DNA from: JBBIRG01 sp964410965
GTDB lineage: Bacteria; CLD3; SB21; JBBIRG01
NCBI GenBank assembly: GCA_964410965.1
Contig: CAYPIY010000007.1
Location: forward strand, 62,001-126,000
Direction of reading: 5' to 3'
DNA length: 64,000 nt
Position 1 is the stretch's first letter. Every line of letters begins with the position of its first letter. This document shows positions 8,542 through 17,766 of the stretch, one piece after another. The notes under the pieces are model-generated. The model was not told where the DNA came from and did no database searches. It saw only the letters and a list, made by a program, of their open reading frames with translations. Position numbers and translations under genes: made by a program.

Positions 8542-10995
8542 TTATTTGATCAGGATCATTTTATTCACCGCTGAACCTTGCGGAGTGTCGATCCGGACGA
8601 TATAAACGCCGGAACCCACGCCGGCGCCATGATCGTTTTTTCCGTCCCATCGGACGGCATGCAGTCCAGCCGCCTGATGTTCATTCAAAAGGGTACGGAC
8701 CTTCTGTCCCAGGACATTGAATATCTTCAGGCGCACTTTGGAAGGCCGGCGAAGCTCATATCGCAGGGTCGTTGAGGAATTGAAAGGGTTCGGATAATTC
8801 GGATAAAGGCAAAATTGTGCCGGTTTTTCATCGTCTTCCCCGGGGCTTTCCAGATATTGATTCATGTCGCCGGAAAAAATCTCACGCATCCGCTGAGAAT
8901 AAAACAGGATGGTATCTCTCGCGCTCGCATGATTGATTCCAGTACCGCCGGTATAAGCATACCATATGTTTTGTGTGTCGGATGGCGCGAACCGGAAAGG
9001 CCCTGAACTGAATACAATCCTCTGGTCGGATGGATATGATGTCAATGTAAAAGGCCCGCTGGATTTTTGATTTCCGTTGTGATCCAAACCTTTCATCCAG
9101 CTGTACTGTATCCAGTCGCTTTTAAATGCATAAATATCCCAATACCAGTTATTGTCAGCGGCCACGGCCCGGATCATATATTTGCGCTGAACGGTTTTCG
9201 CATAGAATCCCTCAGGGCCGATATCCGTGATCCGCGCCACGTCTTTCACCGAACCCTCCGCCAGAGGACCCTCAAGCAGGGTAATTCCGCAGGCTGTGGG
9301 TACGGCATCCGTTGTATCGCTATATATTACGACTGCGGAAAGGCCGGAATCGGCCATTGCGAAATCAGCATAATCCAAGCCCACATCCGGATCCTGCCAC
9401 AGGGCTACATAACAGGAATCATAAGCCTTATCGGACTTATTGATGATTCTCAGGCGGACCAGTACCGCATGATCCAGCGGATACGTTCTGAATTGAAACG
9501 TCTGCCGCTGAACTTCAATTCCAAGCCATGGGGAAAGTGCAGTCGGATCATAACTACCGCTGGATGGATTTAAATCATTGAATACGGTCCAGGTATCCTT
9601 CACAGAAAGCTGCAGGGCTTCCCCGTTCAGCTTGCGCGGCGCACCGGCCGGCCAGTACCGGGCGTGTTCGGGCAGCATGAAAAAAGTCGGGCGCTGGGCG
9701 TAGTCCTCCGTGATCAGCTGATGCAGGGGTCCTGTATTCAGTATCCTTCCGGGCTGAAATTCGGACTGGAACAGGATGTCCGAAACGGATACCGTATCAG
9801 GCGCTCCGGCGGTTCCCGGTTTTTTTCCGCCAATATACAACCCCCCCGCGTAAATCAGGGGATGACCGCTGTTGACAGGATACTCCAGACCGAAAGACTG
9901 GACTTCCGCCCGGTACGCAATAGAACCGTCATTCCGCTGCCATAACCGCAGCAGGTTTCCCGTGCCCTCCGTCGGTACTTCAACAATCCCGTCCATGCCG
10001 CCGAGCGGGACGGCCGTGAATGAGTTGAATCCCGATCCGTAACCGTTTTCCGCGCGTATCGTCACCCTGTAGGTTTGGCCGATCTGCGAAGTATCCACCG
10101 TCCAGGTGATCTGCCCTCCCATATCGATGGACATGCCCGGCGCGGGATTCATCAGATAATAATTGGGCGAATTGATGGAATAGACCGAAGCCTGGTAGGT
10201 GCGCGTCTTGGGCGTCTGGTAAATGGTATCCGGGGCAAAAACGACGATGGGCGGGACAAGATCCGCGGACCACGGCACAAGCCGGATCACCGTCCCCGGC
10301 GGGGGCAGGGCGCCTCCGGTCAATGAATCAAAATAGGTTTGCTGATACGATATATCCGGCCGCCCGGTTCGAAGGGAATTGACGATAAAATTCCCAGGCT
10401 GGAACGGCAAAACCGCGGCATTCACAAACTGCTGATAGGTACTGTCGAAAGGCGTCGCCAGGTCACCGAAAATTTTGACAGCTTCACCGGGATCGTAAAG
10501 GCCGTTGCCGTTCGGATCTTCCTGAATGTACACGCATAGTTTAATCCCGCCCGTAACGGCCGTATCAGAGGAACTTCTCGGCCCAACATTATATACGGAA
10601 AACGGAAGCTGGTTCGGAGCCTTGTTCCTGGCGGGTCCGATCCAATACCTGCTGGAGTCGAATCCGTACCTGATTTCGATGGCGTCGTTGCCCCGGGGCA
10701 GGCCGAAATAGTGATTGAAGTTAAAAGAGTTTTCTCCCTGATAGGGATTCAGGTCGGAATAAACGGGCGCAATGCCGAATATTTTGTATTGAGCGGAACG
10801 GTTCGCCTGCTTTCGCATTCCGGCCGTATCGGTGCCGATTAAGGTATGAGGAGTGGCGTAGAGTCCCTCCGGACCCGCGATTTCAAGGATTCGGCCCAGA
10901 TTGTTGGCCCAATACATTTCCGGTTGCTGACCATAAGCCTGGATCAGAAAAGGGGCTGTCAGCAGCATTAAGAATTTTCCGGCGATTTTCATCAT
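8542..10995 (-). CDS. T9SS-sorted secreted protein, third of three paralogues
   Basis: 817 residues with a signal peptide (to about AYGQQ). The N-terminal half contains beta-rich segments and a calcium-site-like DPNGNGLYDPGE around residue 160. A ~400-residue block starting near residue 350 (NDGSIAYRAEVQ, YAGGLYIGGKKPG, QPGRILNTG, DTWTVFNDLNPS, ALWQDPDVGLDYAD, SSGPFRFAPSDTQNIWYA) is shared with the two genes transcribed just before it. The last ~85 residues are a FlgD-Ig-like/T9SS type A sorting module: YPNYPNPFNSSTTL, VRLKIFNVLGQKVRTLL, WDGKNDHG, GVYIVRI. Type IX secretion and surface or extracellular location are inferred from that tail. It is the last gene of the operon reading from 15176, and its own start follows an AGGA box. 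Confidence 0.9.
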   Translation of the reverse strand: MMKIAGKFLMLLTAPFLIQAYGQQPEMYWANNLGRILEIAGPEGLYATPHTLIGTDTAGMRKQANRSAQYKIFGIAPVYSDLNPYQGENSFNFNHYFGLPRGNDAIEIRYGFDSSRYWIGPARNKAPNQLPFSVYNVGPRSSSDTAVTGGIKLCVYIQEDPNGNGLYDPGEAVKIFGDLATPFDSTYQQFVNAAVLPFQPGNFIVNSLRTGRPDISYQQTYFDSLTGGALPPPGTVIRLVPWSADLVPPIVVFAPDTIYQTPKTRTYQASVYSINSPNYYLMNPAPGMSIDMGGQITWTVDTSQIGQTYRVTIRAENGYGSGFNSFTAVPLGGMDGIVEVPTEGTGNLLRLWQRNDGSIAYRAEVQSFGLEYPVNSGHPLIYAGGLYIGGKKPGTAGAPDTVSVSDILFQSEFQPGRILNTGPLHQLITEDYAQRPTFFMLPEHARYWPAGAPRKLNGEALQLSVKDTWTVFNDLNPSSGSYDPTALSPWLGIEVQRQTFQFRTYPLDHAVLVRLRIINKSDKAYDSCYVALWQDPDVGLDYADFAMADSGLSAVVIYSDTTDAVPTACGITLLEGPLAEGSVKDVARITDIGPEGFYAKTVQRKYMIRAVAADNNWYWDIYAFKSDWIQYSWMKGLDHNGNQKSSGPFTLTSYPSDQRIVFSSGPFRFAPSDTQNIWYAYTGGTGINHASARDTILFYSQRMREIFSGDMNQYLESPGEDDEKPAQFCLYPNYPNPFNSSTTLRYELRRPSKVRLKIFNVLGQKVRTLLNEHQAAGLHAVRWDGKNDHGAGVGSGVYIVRIDTPQGSAVNKMILIK

Positions 10996-11057
10996 ATTAA
11001 TCCTGAATTAAATGAATCAATATCGGATTTAGATCAAAATCTGACTCTTCGCCTCCA

Positions 11058-11318
11058 TTACCTCATCATCATCATCTTCATTGTCTTTGTAAATGACGAA
11101 GTCTCCAGCCGGTAGAAATACACGCCGGAACTGACGGCCTGACCGCGCTTGTCCCTGCCGTCCCATTGTACGGTCTGCAATCCTGCTGACTGCGTACCCT
11201 TAACCAGCGTTCGGATTTCCTGTCCGAGAACATTGTAGATTTTCAGAGAAACATGGCCGTTCTCCGGAAGCAGATAGGAAATCGTCGTGGAAGGATTGAA
11301 AGGATTGGGATAGTTCTG
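11058..11318 (-). repeat. Copy 1 of duplicated T9SS-tail coding DNA
   Basis: Closely matches 13560-13820 at the nucleotide level, including the run of four ATG codons before the stop. This points to recent duplication or gene conversion of the C-terminal module. Confidence 0.75.
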
Positions 11319-13547
11319 ATGTAATACAAAATGATGTAATGCTTTGTTATCCCGTTCTTCCACGCCGACAATCGAGTTGATATTATTATGAAATCGATCC
11401 TTGAGAAAATCTGCGTATCCTAAGATATTCATGAACGCATTTAAATTATCGACGCCCTGTGCGCCGATCATCGCATACCAGATTTCCTGGGTGTCACCCG
11501 CGGCAAATGTGAAAGGACCGCTTGACAGAATCATTCTCTGATCTGCCGGGATCACGCCGTCGCCGACATCAAACACGCCCAAAGGTTTCGGATTACCGTC
11601 AAAACCGAGTCCCTGGAGATAATCATACCTGGTTAAATCACCACGGCCAACGAGAGAATTTGGATCGCCCACACCGTTCCGGTATGACGTAAAAGAGGTC
11701 AGCGGTATTGTTTTGAAACCCGGCCGGTTTAACACACAAAATCCGTCTGTACCGATAGTTGTAATTACAGCCGTATCCGTTGATAATCCTGTTGTCACAG
11801 GTCCCTGCAGAAGCAAACAGCCATACGCAACATTTGCATCATCGAAACCGGATAGATCGGAATATGTAAATCCGAATGATAAACTGCTATCCACTCCGCA
11901 TAAATCATCGGACGTATTTAAACCAACATCCGGATCGTTCCATAACCCGATATAGAATCCCGGATAATTCCTGTCCGATTTATTGATCAGTTTTAAACGG
12001 ACAAATACGGCATCGCCGCCTGACACTGAGCCGAACTGAAAGGTTTGCCGGACTGTTTCTATTCCAAAGCCCGGACTTTTTGTATTAACTGTATCCGCCG
12101 ACAGATTCAGGTTAATGTCATTGAAAACCGTCCAGGTATCCCGCTGAGATAATTGCAGGGAACTTCCGTTAATTTGACGAGGCGCGTCAGCCGGCCAGGA
12201 CGCAATATGCTCGGGTAAAACATAGAAAGTAGAATCGTTCGTATAATCCTGGGCTGTAAGGCTTCCAAACGACCCCGAATTTAAAATTCTCCCCGGCTGT
12301 GTCTCTGAATCATATTCCACCTGGGTCACATTTACAGTATCCGGATTTCCTCCAACACCTGATTTCAGACCCCCGAGATACAATCCTCCGGCATAAAGCA
12401 GGGTATAATCAAGGTTCAGCGGATATAACAAACCTGGAAGCTGCTGGGATTGACGGAATCCAATTGATCCGGTGTTTCTGGACCATAACCGCACTTTGTT
12501 CCCTGACCCGGTTGTCTGATATTCGACGATCCCGGATTGTCCGTCGCTGACTTTGAATTTGATTTCTTTATCCGCGATACCATAACTGTTGGACGCACGC
12601 AAGGTTACGTTCAAAGTCATTCCGGCAAAATTGGGTGTTACATCCCATACGATACGATTATTCGGGATATCCAGAGTCATGCCTTCGGGTGCGCCGAGGA
12701 GAGAAAAGACAGGAGAATCAAAAGAATAATATTCAAAAGTCTGGCTGAATGATCCCGGACCGTAAATCTGAATGCTATCCGGAATATTGTAAATATGAAC
12801 CGTATTACTGTCCGCTCCACTGGCAATCAATCGTATGACGGTCCCGTTTTCAGGCAGAAAACCTTCCGCGGGTATGGATATCGTACTGGCGGAATAATTT
12901 ACTGCAGGCAAGCCGGTTCTGAAATATGTGATTGCGGATGAGGCATAATGAAAGGGGCATGTCGGGTTAAGGCTGAGATAGTCATAGGTGCTGTCAAGAG
13001 GTAAAGCAAATTCACTGAAAACCAGAATCCGTTCCCCGGGGGTATACAAATTATTTCCATCCTGATCGATAACCTTAATCAATAACTTATGTCCACCTGA
13101 AATTGAAGGATTATGAGCGGAACGCTCACCAACATTATAAACAGAGAAGGGTAGTTGATTCATCGCCAGAATCCCGGCGTTAGTTTGCGTAGGACTAATC
13201 CAATACCGGCTTGAATCACTGCTATATCGGATTTCAATGCAATCATTTCCACCCAATGTCCCGAAACGGTTATAGTTATTAAAACCGCCGGAACCTATAG
13301 AAGGATTCAAATGAGACATATATGGATTGGCTGCAAAAATGCGAAATTGACCGGTTGAATTGGTTTGTTTAGTCAGGCCGGCCGAATCATAACCGATCAA
13401 AGTGTGGTAGTGCGGCAGTACACCCGATGAATTAGATATCTCGCATATTCTTCCGAGATTATTGTTATAATATTCCTCCACCTGGGCCGAAAGAAAAAAC
13501 GGAGGAAGCAGTATAGTGAATAAGAAACAAGTCAATCGCATAATCAT
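11058..13547 (-). CDS. T9SS-sorted secreted protein, second of three paralogues
   Basis: 829 residues; signal peptide ending about LSAQ. It is co-linear over its whole length with the 817-residue downstream paralogue: SSRYWIS and QLPFSVYNVGERS near residue 130, a calcium-loop-like DQDGNNLYTPGE, then the shared block (NTGSIGFR, LLYAGGLYLGGLKSG, LNSGSFGSL, DTWTVFNDIN, GLWNDPDVGLN, SGPFTFAAGDTQEIWYAMIG). The C-terminal sorting module has QNYPNPFNPSTTISY, KIYNVLGQEIRTLV, WDGRDKRGQ, GVYFYRLET and ends in K-M-M-M-M-R. It lies 12 bp after the previous gene, with AAAGGA before its ATG. No enzymatic motif is seen; a surface or matrix role is inference. Confidence 0.9.
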   Translation of the reverse strand: MIMRLTCFLFTILLPPFFLSAQVEEYYNNNLGRICEISNSSGVLPHYHTLIGYDSAGLTKQTNSTGQFRIFAANPYMSHLNPSIGSGGFNNYNRFGTLGGNDCIEIRYSSDSSRYWISPTQTNAGILAMNQLPFSVYNVGERSAHNPSISGGHKLLIKVIDQDGNNLYTPGERILVFSEFALPLDSTYDYLSLNPTCPFHYASSAITYFRTGLPAVNYSASTISIPAEGFLPENGTVIRLIASGADSNTVHIYNIPDSIQIYGPGSFSQTFEYYSFDSPVFSLLGAPEGMTLDIPNNRIVWDVTPNFAGMTLNVTLRASNSYGIADKEIKFKVSDGQSGIVEYQTTGSGNKVRLWSRNTGSIGFRQSQQLPGLLYPLNLDYTLLYAGGLYLGGLKSGVGGNPDTVNVTQVEYDSETQPGRILNSGSFGSLTAQDYTNDSTFYVLPEHIASWPADAPRQINGSSLQLSQRDTWTVFNDINLNLSADTVNTKSPGFGIETVRQTFQFGSVSGGDAVFVRLKLINKSDRNYPGFYIGLWNDPDVGLNTSDDLCGVDSSLSFGFTYSDLSGFDDANVAYGCLLLQGPVTTGLSTDTAVITTIGTDGFCVLNRPGFKTIPLTSFTSYRNGVGDPNSLVGRGDLTRYDYLQGLGFDGNPKPLGVFDVGDGVIPADQRMILSSGPFTFAAGDTQEIWYAMIGAQGVDNLNAFMNILGYADFLKDRFHNNINSIVGVEERDNKALHHFVLHQNYPNPFNPSTTISYLLPENGHVSLKIYNVLGQEIRTLVKGTQSAGLQTVQWDGRDKRGQAVSSGVYFYRLETSSFTKTMKMMMMR

Positions 13548-13559
13548 ATTCCTTTAAAA

Positions 13560-13820
13560 TTATCTCATCATCATCATCTTCATTGTCTTTGTAAATGATG
13601 AAGTTTCCAGCCGGTAGAAATACACGCCCGAACTGACGGCCTGTCCATGATTGTCTTTTCCGTCCCATTGTACGGCCTGCAATCCCGCTGACTGTGTTCC
13701 GTTCACCAGCGTACGGATTTCCTGTCCCAGAACGTTATAGATTTTCAGGGAAACACGGCCGTTTTCCGGAAGCCGGTACGAAATCGTCGTGGAGGGATTG
13801 AAGGGATTGGGATAATTTTG
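13560..13820 (-). repeat. Copy 2 of duplicated T9SS-tail coding DNA
   Basis: Partner of 11058-11318. The two copies differ at scattered, mostly synonymous positions. Confidence 0.75.
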
Positions 13821-15176
13821 GAGTAATGCAAAATCATTCAAACGGTTGTCATTATTTTCATTTACTCCGACAATCGAATTGATATTGTTATTGAATTTAT
13901 ACTTAATCTGATTGGCGTAATCCAGAAGCAACGTTACCGCGTTCGCGTTGCTCGAGCCCTGAGCGCCGATCATCGCGTACCAGATTTCCTGAGTGTCGCC
14001 CGCGGCAAACGTGAACGGACCGGAACTCAATACAAAACGCTGATCAGCCGATATAGAACCATTGCCAACATCAAAATATCCTCCCGGTTTCGCGGTTCCG
14101 GCTGCGGTTAAGCCTTGTAAATAATTATATCTTGTTAAATCACCTTGCAATACTGAAGGGTCTTCTCCGGATGAATTACGATAACAAGTAATTGATGTTG
14201 CTTTCAGGATACTCGAATTTTGAATCGTTCTTTTTATAAAACCATTTGTATCAATGGTTGTAAATACCGCGGATTCTCCGATCATATTATTTATTATCGG
14301 GCCTTGCAATAACAAACAGCCATACGCTGTCATAGCTGGATCCGCACTGGCGGCGGTGGAATAAGTATAACCCAAACCCATATTGCTGTCAACGCTGCTC
14401 ACATCTTGAGACGAGGTTGATCCAACGTCAGGATCTTGCCAAAGTCCAATATAAAAACCAGGATAATCCCTGTCCGATTTATTGATGATTTTCATCCGCA
14501 CAAAAACAGCATTGGAACACGGAACCGAGTTAAACTGGAACGACTGCCGCTGTACCTCAAAGCCAAAACCGGGACTCAGTGAATAGGGATCAGTAACCAT
14601 ATCTGTAGACAAATCATTGAATACGGCCCAAGTATCTTTCTGTGACAGCAAAATAGGTTGTCCTGAGCCATTATTCGGGGCTTCAACAGGCCAGCAAACC
14701 TCGTCCCCGGGCAGCTGATGAAACGTAAGCGCCGATAAATAATTCTCAGCGATCAGGCTTCCTAAAGGTCCGCTGTTGAGTATTCTTCCGGGCCTGGATT
14801 CCGCCTGAAATTCGACATCCCAAACATTTACGGTATCAGGGTTTCCTGAAATCCCTGTTTTGATACCCCCAAGATAAAACCCACCTGCATATACTAAAGA
14901 ATAATTGGTCCCCCTTGGGAACTCGAATCCATAATCTGTCGCGCTCATCCGGTAGGCTATCGAACCATCATTTCGGGCATAGTAATTAGTGTTATTCGCA
15001 CTGAAACTGACTTCCTGCGTACCGCCGCTGCAGGATAAAATTTTACTGATCGTAAACGACGCATTCGGATTCGCATGAGAATCTTTTCTCATTTTGATGT
15101 TTGCTTTTTCCTGTGCTGACAGGGAAAAAATGATTCCGGTCATCAGAACCGCCATGGTAATCAGCCGATGTTTCAT
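13560..15176 (-). CDS. T9SS-sorted secreted protein, first of three paralogues (short form)
   Basis: 538 residues from the ATG at 15176, chosen because AAGGAG lies seven bases upstream and a signal peptide (LITMAVLMTGIIFSLSAQ) follows directly; an earlier in-frame ATG would hide it. It lacks the ~300-residue N-terminal half of its two downstream paralogues and consists essentially of the shared block (YARNDGSIAYRMS, YAGGFYLGGIKTG, RPGRILNSGPLGSL, DTWAVFNDLS, GLWQDPDVGS, SSGPFTFAAGDTQ) plus the T9SS module. Its last ~90 residues are almost identical to those of the 11058 gene, ending K-M-M-M-M-R. First gene of the three-gene operon. Confidence 0.9.
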   Translation of the reverse strand: MKHRLITMAVLMTGIIFSLSAQEKANIKMRKDSHANPNASFTISKILSCSGGTQEVSFSANNTNYYARNDGSIAYRMSATDYGFEFPRGTNYSLVYAGGFYLGGIKTGISGNPDTVNVWDVEFQAESRPGRILNSGPLGSLIAENYLSALTFHQLPGDEVCWPVEAPNNGSGQPILLSQKDTWAVFNDLSTDMVTDPYSLSPGFGFEVQRQSFQFNSVPCSNAVFVRMKIINKSDRDYPGFYIGLWQDPDVGSTSSQDVSSVDSNMGLGYTYSTAASADPAMTAYGCLLLQGPIINNMIGESAVFTTIDTNGFIKRTIQNSSILKATSITCYRNSSGEDPSVLQGDLTRYNYLQGLTAAGTAKPGGYFDVGNGSISADQRFVLSSGPFTFAAGDTQEIWYAMIGAQGSSNANAVTLLLDYANQIKYKFNNNINSIVGVNENNDNRLNDFALLQNYPNPFNPSTTISYRLPENGRVSLKIYNVLGQEIRTLVNGTQSAGLQAVQWDGKDNHGQAVSSGVYFYRLETSSFTKTMKMMMMR

Positions 15177-15201
15177 AACTGTCTCCTTAAATAAATGGTT
15201 T

Positions 15202-15230
15202 ATTATGTAATCCTGAATTCGACATAACAA
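15202..15230 (-). promoter_or_regulatory. Possible sigma-70 promoter of the T9SS paralogue operon
   Basis: On the minus strand TTGTTA (15225-15230) and CATAAT (15202-15207) are 17 bp apart, about 25 bp ahead of the start codon at 15176. Confidence 0.4.
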
Positions 15231-15606
15231 GTTATTGATTTTATGTTAATAATGCAAAAATGAAATGGTAAGCGGTCAGAAATATGTATATACGGTTATA
15301 GTACCTTTTAAAAAACTTATATTCCAGCCAGATTAAAAAATCCATTAATAAAAAAATTTTTAATTCTTATAAATACAATATGTTGCGATTTAAACATTTT
15401 GAATATATTTTGAATATATAATGTTAAAATATCATTAACACAATAACATTAATACCCAAAATGATGATTAGGTAAACAATAGTATTATCAGTAAAATATT
15501 GTTAATGAAATTGTACGCATGAAATTTTGAGGTGATCATCCAATTTAATTTGCTTTTGCAAGTCAATTTTTATACATTGGCGCGCGTTTGACTTAACAAG
15601 GAAACT
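15231..15606. other. Intergenic region between divergent operons
   Basis: About 375 bp, strongly AT-rich, no credible gene. It contains short dyads such as ATTAA-N10-TTAAT and two related TAAAATAT-NN-TTAA stretches near 15420-15510, which may be regulatory. AAGGAAAC immediately precedes the lepA start. A short TTGCTT/TATACA pair near 15550-15576 has suboptimal 15-bp spacing. Confidence 0.5.
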
Positions 15607-17406
15607 ATGAGCGTCGACAAAATAAGAAATTTCTGCATTATCGCGCATATCGATCACGGTAAATCGACCCTGGCCGACCGTTTGCTCGAATTCACCCACA
15701 CCATCGCCCAGCGCGAGATGTCCAACCAGATTCTGGACAACATGGATCTCGAACGGGAGCGCGGCATCACCATCAAGGCGCACGCCATCCGTATGGAATA
15801 CCCCGCGAAGGACGGTACTACTTACATTCTGAATCTTATCGACACGCCGGGCCACGTCGATTTCACCTATGAAGTCTCGCGCAGTCTCGCCGCGTGCGAA
15901 GGCGCCATTCTCGTGATCGACGCGTCGCAGGGCGTGGAAGCTCAGACCATCAGTAATTTATATCTTGCCATCGACGCAGGGCTGAACATTGTTCCGGTCG
16001 TCAATAAAATCGATCTTCCCAGCGCCCAGCCGGAGGAAGCCTGCTCCGAAATTATGGAACTGATCGGTTGTTCCCGCGAAGACATTATTCTGGCCAGCGC
16101 GAAAGCGGGCATCGGTATTGAGGAGATTCTCGAATCGGTCGTGAAGAACATTCCTCCGCCGAAAGGCGATTCCGACAAACCTCTGCAGGCCCTGATTTTC
16201 GATTCCGTGTTTGATTCTTACAGAGGCGCTATCGCCTACGTGCGGGTATTCCAGGGACAGCTGAACGCGCGGGACAAAGTCAAATTCTTCTCCAACGGTT
16301 TTATTTATGAAGCCGATGAAATAGGCTATCTCCGCCTCGATAAAGTGAAATCGCAGACCATCCATGTCGGCGAAGTAGGTTACGTGATCGGCAACATACG
16401 CGAGATCAGCCATGTCCGCGTAGGCGACACGATCACGCTGGCCGAGAATCCCGCCCCGGAGCCGCTCGCCGGTTACAAGGACATCAAACCTATGGTGTTT
16501 TCGGGCATTTATCCCACGAACAGCGACGACTTTGAGGAACTTCGCGCGTCACTGGAAAAACTCAAACTCAATGACTCTTCTCTGGTGTATGAACCGGAAA
16601 CGTCCACTGCCCTGGGTTTCGGCTTCCGCTGCGGATTTCTCGGACTGCTGCACATGGAGATCGTCCAGGAACGGCTGGAGCGTGAATTCAACATCAGCAT
16701 GGTCACCACCGTGCCGAACGTCCGGTATCAGGTGTACACCACGAACGGTGAAATGGTGGAAGTCAGCAACCCCACGCTGATGCCGTCCGCCGGCGTGATC
16801 GATCACATCGACGAGCCCTACATCCGCGCGCAGATTATCACGCCCTCGGAGTACATCGGTAACATCATGACGCTCGCGATGGAACGCCGCGGCATCTATC
16901 ACAACACGCATTACCTCTCGCCCACACGTGCCGACCTGAGCTATGAGTTTCCGCTCGCCGAAATCATTTTCGATTTTTACGACAAGCTCAAATCGATCAG
17001 CCGCGGGTACGCGTCGTTCGATTATGAATATTCAGGATTCAAGGAAGGCAACCTCGTCAAATTAGACATTCTGATCAACAGCGATCCCGTGGACGCGTTC
17101 TCCAGCATCGTGCATCGCGAGAAATCCTACGAATGGGGACGGAAACTCTGCTCCAAACTGAAAGAGCTCATACCCAAGCAGATGTTCGAGGTGGTCATCC
17201 AGGCGGCCATCGGCAGCAAGGTCATCGCCCGCGAAACCGTGAAACCCATGCGCAAGGACGTGACCGCGAAATGTTACGGCGGCGACATCTCAAGAAAACG
17301 CAAGCTTCTTGAAAAACAGAAAGAAGGCAAGAAGCGGATGAAGCAGGTCGGAAAAGTCGAGATTCCGCAGGAAGCGTTCTTGGCCGTTCTGAAAATTACG
17401 GACTGA
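15607..17406 (+). CDS. lepA: Elongation factor 4 (back-translocating GTPase)
   Basis: 599 residues, the standard LepA length. It binds ribosomes and promotes back-translocation or assists initiation and assembly under stress. The N-terminal GTPase domain has all motifs: AHIDHGKST (G1), RGITIKAH (G2), DTPGHVDF (G3), NKIDLP (G4) and SAKAG (G5). Domain 2 and the EF-G-like domains follow, and the LepA-specific C-terminal domain carries KMRKDVTAKCYGGD and SRKRKLLEKQKEGKKRMK. The start is supported by AAGGAAAC upstream. Probably the first gene of a lepA-cutA-larC-methyltransferase transcription unit, since gaps downstream are only 6-28 bp. Confidence 0.98.
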   Translation: MSVDKIRNFCIIAHIDHGKSTLADRLLEFTHTIAQREMSNQILDNMDLERERGITIKAHAIRMEYPAKDGTTYILNLIDTPGHVDFTYEVSRSLAACEGAILVIDASQGVEAQTISNLYLAIDAGLNIVPVVNKIDLPSAQPEEACSEIMELIGCSREDIILASAKAGIGIEEILESVVKNIPPPKGDSDKPLQALIFDSVFDSYRGAIAYVRVFQGQLNARDKVKFFSNGFIYEADEIGYLRLDKVKSQTIHVGEVGYVIGNIREISHVRVGDTITLAENPAPEPLAGYKDIKPMVFSGIYPTNSDDFEELRASLEKLKLNDSSLVYEPETSTALGFGFRCGFLGLLHMEIVQERLEREFNISMVTTVPNVRYQVYTTNGEMVEVSNPTLMPSAGVIDHIDEPYIRAQIITPSEYIGNIMTLAMERRGIYHNTHYLSPTRADLSYEFPLAEIIFDFYDKLKSISRGYASFDYEYSGFKEGNLVKLDILINSDPVDAFSSIVHREKSYEWGRKLCSKLKELIPKQMFEVVIQAAIGSKVIARETVKPMRKDVTAKCYGGDISRKRKLLEKQKEGKKRMKQVGKVEIPQEAFLAVLKITD

Positions 17407-17412
17407 TCCTAT

Positions 17413-17745
17413 ATGAATACTGCTGGTTATATCGTTATTCTTGTCACCGTGTCTAAAACGGAGGAGGCGGAACTGATCGCAAGAAGCCTAGTGGAGGAAT
17501 GTCTGGCGGCATGCTGTAACATTATTCCTTCCATTCAATCCGTTTACCGCTGGGAAGGTAAAGTTTGCGCGGACCAGGAAATTCTGCTTATTATTAAAAC
17601 TAAAGCTGAATTGTTCGGGAAACTGGAACACCGGGTGCGGGAACTTCACAGTTATCAGATTCCGGAAATCATCGCGTTGCCCGTTCATGCGGGCTCAGAA
17701 CCCTACCTGCAGTGGCTTGATACATCGACTGTCGTTATCCCATAA
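17413..17745 (+). CDS. cutA: CutA divalent-cation tolerance protein
   Basis: 110 residues, typical of the trimeric ferredoxin-like CutA family. Visible family signatures are VSKTEEAELIARSLVEE, LAACCNIIPSIQSVYRWEGK, EILLIIKTK and HSYQIPEIIALPV. In E. coli this family was linked to copper tolerance; its biochemical role is still unclear. It starts 6 bp after lepA and is followed 21 bp later by larC, so it sits in a small metal-related cluster. Confidence 0.96.
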   Translation: MNTAGYIVILVTVSKTEEAELIARSLVEECLAACCNIIPSIQSVYRWEGKVCADQEILLIIKTKAELFGKLEHRVRELHSYQIPEIIALPVHAGSEPYLQWLDTSTVVIP

Positions 17746-17766
17746 ACGAACTCATAAAGGCCTTTC

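Noticed and set aside
15550..15576. lepA promoter TTGCTT/TATACA
   Set aside because: Spacing of 15 bp is short and the region is AT-rich enough to give such pairs by chance.
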